Origin: JBCCFX01 sp039029515
Lineage (GTDB): Bacteria; Planctomycetota; Phycisphaerae; Phycisphaerales; SM1A02
Direction of reading: 5' to 3'
Length of the DNA: 24,651 nucleotides
Assembly (NCBI GenBank): GCA_039029515.1
Contig: JBCCFX010000035.1
Location: 1-24,651, forward strand
Under the pieces are notes generated by a model that had not been told where the DNA came from, did no database searches, and saw nothing but the letters and a program-made list of their open reading frames with translations. Both the position numbers and the translations under genes were made by a program. Positions 6,307 to 14,058 of this stretch are shown in pieces. Position 1 is the first letter of the stretch; each line of letters opens with the position of its first letter.

Positions 6307-8589
6307 CGAATACAGTGCTCCATGCCCGGATTGGTGATGGTCGTGGCCTGCGTCCTTTCGGGCTGTGGGAATGACAACGATGCCGCCACAGCCACGACCG
6401 ATGCAGATCAATCGGCAGCGATGGTTGCGGAACTCCGGACGATCGCGGATTCCGTGGATCCACAGGTGTACATCTACGCAAATGCCGCGCGAGCCTCGAT
6501 GCTGCACCAGCAAGCGCGGCAGGCATCGGTGCCAGCGCAGCGCGGGCAGTTGTTGATGATGTCAGCCGGCGAGCTTATTCGTGCCGGCGACACCGAAGCT
6601 GCAATTGCCCGACTCGACGATGTCAATGCGCTCCTGCGTTCAGGTCGGTTGGCGGACACTGAACAGACGCGCGGATCGCTCTATCACTTGTATGCGCTCG
6701 CCTATCTTCGCCTGGGCGAGCAACAGAACTGTCTTGAGAACCACACGATCGAATCCTGTCTCATGCCGATACCCGAAGGCGGCCGGCATCAACTTGAACA
6801 GGGTTCGCGGTCGGCGATTGAGTACTACACCAAACTCCTGCAACTCAATCCGCGCAGTGCCCAGTATGCGTGGCTGCTGAACCTGGCTGCGATGACGGTC
6901 GGTGAGTACCCCGCCGGCGTCCCGAGTCAGTATCGATTGCCGGAATCCACCTTCGAATCCGATGATGACATCGGGCGGTTCTTCGATGTCGCCGGTGCAG
7001 CCGGCGTCGACACGATGGCATTATCAGGCGGCGCGATCATCGAGGACTTTGATGGTGATGGCCGGCTCGACATCGTGGCATCGTCATGGGGATTGCGCGA
7101 TCAGATGCGGTTCTACCGGAATCGCGGCGATGGGACGTTTGAGGATCGGACATCATCCGCCGGCCTTGACGGTCAGTGGGGCGGTCTGAACCTGTCTCAT
7201 GCAGACTATGACAATGATGGCGACGCGGATATCCTCGTGCTGCGCGGCGGCTGGTTGTTCGATGCAGGAGAACATCCCAATTCGCTGCTCCGCAATGACG
7301 GCACCGGCGTGTTCACCGATGTGACGCGCGCTGCCGGTATGTATAGCTTGAAACCATCGCAGACCGCAGCGTGGGCCGACTACGACAGCGATGGTGATCT
7401 CGATGTCTTCATCGGGTGCGAACCGACCTCGGCCACGCGTCATGCCAGCGAACTGTGGCGCAATAACGGTGATGGCACATTCGATGATGTGGCCGCGGTA
7501 GCCGGTCTGGCCGTCGATGGCGTCGTCAAGGCAGTGACGTTTGGCGACTACAACAATGACGGGCGACCAGACTTGTATGTATCGCGCTTCGGCGAGCGGA
7601 ATCTGTTGTTTCGAAACGCGGGCAAACGCGCTGATGGCACCGTGTGGTTCATCGACAAGACCAGCGAAGCTGGCGTCGCCGAACCGATCAATAGTTTTCC
7701 GACGTGGTTCTTCGATTACGACAATGATGGCTGGCAGGACCTGATGGTTGGAAGCTTCGCGGGGTTTGATGGTGATTCACTTGATGACATCGCGCTGGAT
7801 TACCTTGGGATGACCAGTCCCGGCGAGACCGCGCGGCTCTATCGCAATCGAGGCGATGGCACCTTTGAAGATGTGTCGAGTCGAACGAGTACCAAACGTG
7901 TCCTTGTCACGATGGGTGCGAACTTCGGGGATGTCGATAACGATGGCTGGCTCGACTGCTATTTCGGGACCGGGGAGCCGACGATGACCACGCTCGTTCC
8001 GAATGTGATGTTGCGCAACGACAACGGCGAGCGGTTTCTCGATATCACCACGTCCGGCGGATTCGGCAACATCCAGAAGGGACACGGTGTTGCATTCGGT
8101 GATCTCGATCACGACGGCGATCAGGATATGTACGTCACAATGGGCGGGGCATTCGAAGGCGATTTGTATCCAAACCTGCTATTTCAGAATCCTGGCCACG
8201 AGAACAGTTGGGTGACGATTCGATGCATCGGAACGTCATCAAATCGCTTCGCGGTCGGAGCGCGCATTGCCGTTGACGTCACAACACCAGATGGACCGCG
8301 CACGATTCATCGTGTTGTCGGCACCGGCGGAAGTTTCGGCAGTTCCTCGCTCCAGACCGAAGTCGGCCTGGGCGATGCGACATCGATTGAAGCAGTGACA
8401 GTGCGCTGGCCTGGTGCGAGCGAGACGGTGCGCTATCGCGATGTGGCGATGAATGCGGTCGTGGAATTGCGTCAGGATGCAACGACCGCGACGGTCATCA
8501 CACCGCCGGCCGCGCCGTTGCCAGCACCTGGATCAGGCGGTGGCCAAAGTCATCATCATGGCCACCACAATGGGCATCACGACGGTTGA
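6304..8589 (+). CDS. CRTAC1-like lipoprotein with FG-GAP/VCBS repeats, ASPIC/UnbV domain and His-rich tail
   Basis: The open frame runs from 6070, but ATG 6304 begins a lipoprotein signal (VMVVACVLSGC, lipobox Cys at residue 21), giving 761 residues. Residues about 40-230 are helical and TPR-like. Residues about 245-615 carry at least seven Ca-binding FG-GAP/VCBS loops of the form DxDxDGxxD (DFDGDGRLD, DYDNDGDAD, DYDSDGDLD, DYNNDGRPD, DYDNDGWQD, DVDNDGWLD, DLDHDGDQD), consistent with a beta-propeller. Residues about 632-726 match the ASPIC/UnbV domain (GSSSLQTEVGLGDA, VTVRWPGA). The protein ends in HHHGHHNGHHDG, a potential metal-binding tail. It is predicted to be lipid-anchored in the envelope; the ligand is unknown. 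The 3' end overlaps the convergent PHP-glycosyltransferase gene by 13 nt. Confidence 0.9.
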   Translation: MRIQCSMPGLVMVVACVLSGCGNDNDAATATTDADQSAAMVAELRTIADSVDPQVYIYANAARASMLHQQARQASVPAQRGQLLMMSAGELIRAGDTEAAIARLDDVNALLRSGRLADTEQTRGSLYHLYALAYLRLGEQQNCLENHTIESCLMPIPEGGRHQLEQGSRSAIEYYTKLLQLNPRSAQYAWLLNLAAMTVGEYPAGVPSQYRLPESTFESDDDIGRFFDVAGAAGVDTMALSGGAIIEDFDGDGRLDIVASSWGLRDQMRFYRNRGDGTFEDRTSSAGLDGQWGGLNLSHADYDNDGDADILVLRGGWLFDAGEHPNSLLRNDGTGVFTDVTRAAGMYSLKPSQTAAWADYDSDGDLDVFIGCEPTSATRHASELWRNNGDGTFDDVAAVAGLAVDGVVKAVTFGDYNNDGRPDLYVSRFGERNLLFRNAGKRADGTVWFIDKTSEAGVAEPINSFPTWFFDYDNDGWQDLMVGSFAGFDGDSLDDIALDYLGMTSPGETARLYRNRGDGTFEDVSSRTSTKRVLVTMGANFGDVDNDGWLDCYFGTGEPTMTTLVPNVMLRNDNGERFLDITTSGGFGNIQKGHGVAFGDLDHDGDQDMYVTMGGAFEGDLYPNLLFQNPGHENSWVTIRCIGTSSNRFAVGARIAVDVTTPDGPRTIHRVVGTGGSFGSSSLQTEVGLGDATSIEAVTVRWPGASETVRYRDVAMNAVVELRQDATTATVITPPAAPLPAPGSGGGQSHHHGHHNGHHDG

Positions 8590-11090
8590 GATGATCGTGG
8601 ATCGATGATGCGCGGCACTGCATCCGATGTGGCTGTCGGGAAGCCATCGTCCTCATTTACGTTCCACAAGGTGTCGAGCACTGAAGGCCAGGACATTGTG
8701 GATGCATTCTCGAGTGCTCGTTGGCCGAGTTCGCGCCGTTTCTCCGGATTGTCGCCCAGTTCGATCATGGCGCGAATCAACTCATCGACAGCGCCGTTCG
8801 GGTTCGAAACATCACAGACGATGCCTGAGTTGTTCTGCCCAACGATTTCGCATGGGCCGCCACGATCGGTCACGATAGCGGGCACGCCAGATGCCTGCGC
8901 TTCAAGCACCACGTTGCCGAACGTATCGGTCGTGGACGGGAAGACGAAGACATCGCTGGATGCGTACGCGGTGGACAAATCTTCACCGTGCAGATTGCCG
9001 GTGAAGAGAATCTGCGAACGATGCCGCGTTTGTCGGCGAAGCGATTCCAGAAGCGGACCATCGCCAACGAACGCAAATTGCCAGTCCGGGCGTTGCTCCG
9101 CCAGTGTCTCACAAGCGCCGAGTAACAACTCAACGTTCTTCTCGGAAGACATGCGGCCGACGTACGTGAACGTCGTTGTGTCTGCGCGGCCGCCATGGTT
9201 GGTCCAGAACGACGGCGTTCGGAATGATGGATTGAACAGGTCGGTTTCGACGCCGCGGCGCAGGATCGAGATCTTGTTCGGATCGAATCCGTGCTCGACC
9301 AGATACCGGCGGTAGTACTCGCTCGGGACGAATACCGAATCGCACTGGCTGAAGAACCAGATCATGTACCGCCACGTCATCGCTTCCAGAGCGGCATCGC
9401 CGGTGAACTCGCGAATGTAGTTCGGGAAGTCGGTGTGGTAGATGCCGACCGTACGCAAGTGCATCAGCTTGGCCGCGAGCAGGGCGGTCAGGCCCATCGG
9501 GCCGGGCGTGGAGATGATCAGCTCCTCGAATTGCTTGCGCTCGACGTACTCGATGATCTCGAGCACCGGCGGGAAGCTGATGCGCTGCATCTCGTATTCG
9601 GGCAGCTTGAACTGGCCGACCGGCTCGAAATTCTTCAGGTCATATTCGCCGCGCGTCGGATCATCGACACACGTCATCACGGTCATCGGACGACCATCTT
9701 CGGCAGCGACGGATGACAGCTTGCGAATTGTGCGGGCAACACCGTTGACGTCATCGAACGTATCGGTGAACCATCCACGTCGCTGGCTACGGTTCAGATG
9801 ATCCTGTGTCCACGGGAAGTGGTTCGCAATCTCGCGGACGAATCGCTCATCCTTGTGCTGTGTCGCGAACGCCGCGAGGTACGGCGTGACGGCGGCAGCC
9901 ACTGGTGCAAGCGCGCCGAGCGCTTCCAGGCTCTTGATGAGATCGCCGCGTGCAGCTTGCTCCGTGAATCGTCGGAAGAATGCCGAGCCGAGACCGTGCA
10001 CGAGCTTGCATGAGACTTCGAACGCTTCGGTCGCGCTCGTTTCACCCGACGGATTCGAGCCAATCGTGACGGTATCGTTTGCAAGGAGTTGCGTGAACTC
10101 ATCAACGAGCATGCGCTCGGTATCGCTCATCGCCTTCTTGCGTTGTCGCCAGACGTATTTGCCGACGTATTTGCGAACGGTGTAGCGCGGGCTGAGCCGC
10201 TTCGGCGCTGGCTTCGGTTCGAGCATGCGTCGCAGCATGCTGCCGAGCAAACTCTTGCTCGCATCCGCATTGCCAAGAAAACGCTGCTTGTAGTAGCCGT
10301 ACGCAATCGTGTAGAAGCAGTGCGCGAGGTGCACGCTCGTGCCGGATCGACCGGCGTGTTCGCAGCGCCCATGGCGCAGATGATCGAGATACTGTTCGAC
10401 CGACGTCGCCGTCGGCGTCACGGTGTGGGCGCTGCCGGTGTACAGACCCGAGTGATCATCGCTGCCGCCGGTATAGGCCTTGCGGTGTGGATTCGGGCCG
10501 ATCGGATCGATGCCGTGCTTGTCGATCAGGCGTTCCATGTCGCGCGGCGTCAGGCCATCGAGAACGGCTTTGACGAGCTGGCCGGCGCGCGGGTCGCGCG
10601 TGCCGTTGATGATCTCAAAGCGGTTGAACATGATCAGCGTCTTCTCGTACTGATCGATGGTCAGGTTGCCGTTGACGAGGAACAGCGGATGGGCGAGGGT
10701 CGTGACGATGTCCTGGTCGACGAGATACTCGCGGAGGGCATACACATCCTTGCGAAGCCGGTCGATCATCTCGAACTGCTTCTCGTTGATGCCGGACACG
10801 AGGATGTGCAGGCCCGCGCCGTTTTCCGGGAAGTGCGCGGTGACTTCGCAGGAGATGAACGTGTTGGGCAGGTGTGCGATCTCGAGCGCGCCGTCGATGA
10901 CGTTGTGGTCTGAGATCGTGACGAAGTCCATCCCGTGCGCGATGGCGCGCTCGTAGACGGCGGCTGGCTCGACGAAGCACTCCGGCGCGCCGATGCGGCG
11001 GAGGATCCACTCGCTGGGACGATCGCTGTACTTCGAATGAACGTGCAGGTCGCCGCGGGATGTGAATGGTGTCTTGTTGCTGAGGTTCAT
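8577..11090 (-). CDS. PHP-domain phosphoesterase/GT4 glycosyltransferase fusion
   Basis: 837-residue cytoplasmic protein. Residues about 13-235 are a PHP domain with the expected metal ligands: D14-x-H16-x-H18, D61-H62, E82, H134 and D211-D212-H213. Residues about 236-435 are a helical linker region I cannot assign. Residues about 438-810 are a GT4 (GT-B) glycosyltransferase: acceptor-side FTDTFDDVNGVARTI (441-455), HTDFPNYI (552-559), donor-binding VGRMSSEKN (644-652), VGDGP (685-689) and DTFGNVVLE (722-730), an EX7E-type motif whose first Glu is Asp. MgtA/PimB/SqdX-like transferases are the closest style. The PHP part may hydrolyse a phosphate or cyclic phosphate ester linked to the sugar pathway; this is inferred. 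The start at 11090 has only a weak AGGAAGG-like site upstream. Transcribed alone, no glycan cluster nearby. Confidence 0.9.
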   Translation of the reverse strand: MNLSNKTPFTSRGDLHVHSKYSDRPSEWILRRIGAPECFVEPAAVYERAIAHGMDFVTISDHNVIDGALEIAHLPNTFISCEVTAHFPENGAGLHILVSGINEKQFEMIDRLRKDVYALREYLVDQDIVTTLAHPLFLVNGNLTIDQYEKTLIMFNRFEIINGTRDPRAGQLVKAVLDGLTPRDMERLIDKHGIDPIGPNPHRKAYTGGSDDHSGLYTGSAHTVTPTATSVEQYLDHLRHGRCEHAGRSGTSVHLAHCFYTIAYGYYKQRFLGNADASKSLLGSMLRRMLEPKPAPKRLSPRYTVRKYVGKYVWRQRKKAMSDTERMLVDEFTQLLANDTVTIGSNPSGETSATEAFEVSCKLVHGLGSAFFRRFTEQAARGDLIKSLEALGALAPVAAAVTPYLAAFATQHKDERFVREIANHFPWTQDHLNRSQRRGWFTDTFDDVNGVARTIRKLSSVAAEDGRPMTVMTCVDDPTRGEYDLKNFEPVGQFKLPEYEMQRISFPPVLEIIEYVERKQFEELIISTPGPMGLTALLAAKLMHLRTVGIYHTDFPNYIREFTGDAALEAMTWRYMIWFFSQCDSVFVPSEYYRRYLVEHGFDPNKISILRRGVETDLFNPSFRTPSFWTNHGGRADTTTFTYVGRMSSEKNVELLLGACETLAEQRPDWQFAFVGDGPLLESLRRQTRHRSQILFTGNLHGEDLSTAYASSDVFVFPSTTDTFGNVVLEAQASGVPAIVTDRGGPCEIVGQNNSGIVCDVSNPNGAVDELIRAMIELGDNPEKRRELGQRALENASTMSWPSVLDTLWNVNEDDGFPTATSDAVPRIIDPRSSQPS

Positions 11091-11604
11091 CGTCGTTCTC
11101 GCCTTCCTGGCTTCGCATCAGCGGGGGTGACGGATGCGGCCGGACCGCGGAAAGCATCGTCATGCACCCGGGCCGCCGTTGACTCGATGTCCTGTGGAAC
11201 CATCGGCGGCCTGCGTCAGGGAAAGGTGAGCCCTAAGTTCAGATTAAGCACAACCTGACCCCGGAGCAACGCTTCCTGCCGATTTGGGCCTTGCAGGACA
11301 TCTTCACCCCTATTTTGGGATTCAGCGAGCCGGCATTCCAGTGAAATAAGGAAATACTAACCTTGGCGTCGTCGCGGCGGCGGGAAGGTGATTGTGGTCC
11401 GCCACTGTGCTCGGTAGGACCTGCAAAGTGCCATGGCGACGATTGCGAACGTGACATGATCTGTCCGTCCGATTCTGCAACTGGATCCTTGTGTCGTTGT
11501 TCACATGCTCCTTAGAATCGAGTTGTTCCACGAACCATGACGTTACGGGACAATGAAGGTGCGGGGCGCAACGACAGCGGGGGCAGCACTATGAGGCGCG
11601 TGCA
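11091..11604. other. 514-nt intergenic gap without a convincing gene
   Basis: The divergent region between the PHP-GT gene and the triad-less protease gene. Short open frames here overlap one another on both strands and have no ribosome site or protein-like composition. The stretch near 11230-11266 (AAGTTCAGATTAAGCACAAC followed by CTGACCCCGG) differs in texture from its surroundings and might be a remnant of a REP-type or IS200-type element. I could not show inverted ends or a transposase. A 5-codon frame, ATG 11591 to TGA 11608, overlaps the next start codon. No terminator or promoter could be assigned with confidence. Confidence 0.45.
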
Positions 11605-14058
11605 ATGAGGGGAAGATGGATGTGCGGGGCCGTCTGTGCGACGGTCGCCCTGCTTGACGGGCATTCCGTGCTTGGTTCGACAGAGCTGTCGGCCGACAAC
11701 GTCATACGTGCGGCCAAAGCTGCTGGATCGCGTGTCATCGCACATTCGTTGTCGTCAGGATCAAAGACGCCCACCGGTTCAGGCCTTGAGACGCTTTGGG
11801 CTGAGGCGATTCATGTGCCGGGCTCGGTCTCGCTGCGACTTGTGTTTAGTCAGGTCGTCCTTGCGCCGCACGCGTTCGTGAGGGTGACCAATCTCGTGGA
11901 TGGCGAGATTCAAGTGTTGGATGCCCGTGGCATGCGCGATTGGAATCACACCAGCGCATATTTCAATGGCGACACACTGCTGGTCGAACTCGTGGGCAAT
12001 GGTCCGGGCATGAACCACGTTAACATTGCTGGCATCCTGATCCAGGAACCACCCACGGCGAGTTCGTTCAACGGCGCCGATCAACCACCATGTGGACAAT
12101 GCGGTGAGACAGACGATCGTCTTCCGAGCGAGATCGAAGGCGTCTGCCGATTTCTTCCGACCATCTGTACGGGCATCGTGTACAACGAGCAGAGTTGCGT
12201 CCTCGCGGCCGGTGCGTGTTCCATTGTGCCTGAGATCGCCGTGGCGCAATTCCGTGTACCGCCCAGTCAGAATGACTGTTCCGTCGTGCATCCGTCCGTC
12301 GACGATCAATTCCCCGTGCTGGCACAGGTTCGGCGCAATGACGGTCCCGGCGCTTCATGGAACGTTGTCACGTTGGGGCGTAACGGAGAGCTCGAATCGC
12401 CAGTCGATCGGTATGGCGTTGTACATGTGCCGTCGGACGTGCCGCCCCTTCCAGGCGCTGATGTCCTCGTGGCAGGGTACGGCCTGGATGAAGAGTGCGC
12501 GCGATCACAGACGCTTCAAGTCGCAGGCGGGACTATTGGATCGATCGGTGATCAGATGTTTGATGTCACCGCTGATATCGCTGGGGGTAGCGCCGGATCA
12601 CTGGTCCTTCAGGATGGCGCATTCATCGGGATGGTGACGCATTGTCCGTGCCCGAATACGGCGCAGCGCATCGATGAAGCGGGCATTCAGGCGTCGCTTG
12701 AGGGCGATTGCCTCCCAGCCTCGTTGTTCGACGAGTGCGAGGAATTCGTCGATTATGGCATCATCAGCGATGGCAGCGGAATTGCGATGTTGTCGACGGA
12801 ATTCGCGACGACAGATGAGGTCATCGTGGACTTCCCAAGCTGCGCAGTCGCGAATCCGACACCGGTGTTCAATGATATCTGGGTTGCTGTCCGGGCGCCA
12901 ATGGATGGAATCATGTCGGTGTCCACATGTCCATCATTGACTGGTCTCGAACCGCCGACCTTTGACGACATCGTCGTGATCTACGGCCCGTACACGAACT
13001 CAAGCCTTGTTTCTTGTGATTCGCTGCTGACGCTTTCGTGTGACCTTGACGTGTGCGAGGGAAGGAATGACAGTGATGGCGTGGTCCTGCAATCAACTGT
13101 CACAATGGATCGCTACTACCTCCTCCAGATCGGAAGCTTAGTTGACGGTGAGACAGGCACAACCGGACTTCGTGTGCAATTCGACGAGGCACCGATTCTG
13201 ACCGCGCCATGTTGTCTCCCGTCCGGCGCATGTTCGAACGTATTCGTCCAGAGTTGTATGAACGTCGGCGGTGTGCCCATGGACATTGGGACGCTCTGTG
13301 CCGACATTCTGTGTCCGACCCTGTTTGGCGCCTGTTGCCTCCCGGCGGGGTGTCAGTTCCTGGACAATCGTGATTGCCTGGACGCGGGTGGCACATTTGG
13401 TGGCGAAGGAACAATCTGCAGTGAGCCGGATATCTGCCGTCCGATACCGGGTGCGTGTTGCTTTGACGATGGTTCGTGTGAGTTCATCCTGCCAGATGAT
13501 TGCACGTTTGCAGGTGGGATTCCGCAGAGTCGGGGCCAGCCATGCGACCCATGCCTCACGCCGCCTGGCGCTTGTTGTCTCGTAACCGGCGAATGTGGCG
13601 TGATTGACGCCGATTCCTGTGAAGCGTTCGGGGGGATACCGCAAGGGGCATTCATACCGTGCGAAGCCGTGTTCTGCCCGGAGTTCGCTGCGTGCTGTTT
13701 CGCGGACGGCGCGTGTTCCTTCGTGGATCCAAGGTCATGCCTGTCGAACGGAGGAGTACCACAGGGAGACAACACCAACTGTATGCCGAATCCATGCGTC
13801 AACATGCTCGGCGCATGTTGCGTGGGCGATGCATGTGTCGTCGAGATAGAAGCCAACTGCATCCTGATGGGCGGCGAGTTCCAAGGCGTTGGTGCATTGT
13901 GTCTCGTTGCGACGTGCAGTACGGAAGAGCCCGGCGCCTGTTGTACTTCGGTAGGTTGCCTGCAGCTTACGCCGACATTCTGTGGATTTGCTGGAGGCAC
14001 GTTCATTGGCTCCGGCACGGCATGCACAGACGATCCATGTGGTGAGGGAGGTCCATGA
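11605..14058 (+). CDS. Secreted triad-less trypsin-like protein with seven cysteine-rich GACC repeats
   Basis: 817 residues from ATG 11605 (GAGG at 11593-11596, spacing 8). An in-frame ATG at 11620 has AGGGGA 6 nt upstream but would lose the basic n-region of the weak signal peptide. Residues about 165-365 have the layout of trypsin-like proteins common in Phycisphaerae: a TDDRLPSE lead-in, then CTGIVYNEQSCVLAAGAC, SWNVVTL and DIAGGSAGSLVL. At the catalytic positions I read Ala204 for His (LTAGHC expected), Ser251 for Asp (DWA expected) and Ala330 for Ser (GGNSGS expected), so it should be proteolytically inactive. Residues about 378-527 resemble a PPC-like beta-sandwich. Residues 535-817 are seven repeats of about 40 residues, GACCxxxGxCx(5-8)Cx(3)GG...C...C. 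Its stop overlaps the next start (ATGA). Likely an extracellular binding or structural protein. Confidence 0.85.
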   Translation: MRGRWMCGAVCATVALLDGHSVLGSTELSADNVIRAAKAAGSRVIAHSLSSGSKTPTGSGLETLWAEAIHVPGSVSLRLVFSQVVLAPHAFVRVTNLVDGEIQVLDARGMRDWNHTSAYFNGDTLLVELVGNGPGMNHVNIAGILIQEPPTASSFNGADQPPCGQCGETDDRLPSEIEGVCRFLPTICTGIVYNEQSCVLAAGACSIVPEIAVAQFRVPPSQNDCSVVHPSVDDQFPVLAQVRRNDGPGASWNVVTLGRNGELESPVDRYGVVHVPSDVPPLPGADVLVAGYGLDEECARSQTLQVAGGTIGSIGDQMFDVTADIAGGSAGSLVLQDGAFIGMVTHCPCPNTAQRIDEAGIQASLEGDCLPASLFDECEEFVDYGIISDGSGIAMLSTEFATTDEVIVDFPSCAVANPTPVFNDIWVAVRAPMDGIMSVSTCPSLTGLEPPTFDDIVVIYGPYTNSSLVSCDSLLTLSCDLDVCEGRNDSDGVVLQSTVTMDRYYLLQIGSLVDGETGTTGLRVQFDEAPILTAPCCLPSGACSNVFVQSCMNVGGVPMDIGTLCADILCPTLFGACCLPAGCQFLDNRDCLDAGGTFGGEGTICSEPDICRPIPGACCFDDGSCEFILPDDCTFAGGIPQSRGQPCDPCLTPPGACCLVTGECGVIDADSCEAFGGIPQGAFIPCEAVFCPEFAACCFADGACSFVDPRSCLSNGGVPQGDNTNCMPNPCVNMLGACCVGDACVVEIEANCILMGGEFQGVGALCLVATCSTEEPGACCTSVGCLQLTPTFCGFAGGTFIGSGTACTDDPCGEGGP
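13207..14055 (+). repeat. Seven tandem cysteine-rich (GACC) coding repeats
   Basis: Seven units of about 39-41 codons begin at residues 535, 575, 616, 655, 695, 736 and 777 of the host gene. The core is (G/A)(A/P)CC, a second Gly-x-Cys, a fourth Cys, a GG turn and two final Cys, usually six cysteines per unit. At DNA level the GGCGC(C/A)TGTTG-like start recurs while the interior has diverged, so this is an old duplication rather than a recent array. Confidence 0.85.

Noticed and set aside
10089..10913. 274-codon plus-strand open frame inside the PHP-GT gene
   Set aside because: It is antisense to the conserved PHP motifs, has Arg/Val/Ala-biased composition typical of shadow frames in GC-rich DNA, and no ribosome site.
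13207..14055. CRISPR-like or satellite array
   Set aside because: The periodicity is in protein (cysteine repeats); the DNA units have diverged and lie in one uninterrupted reading frame.
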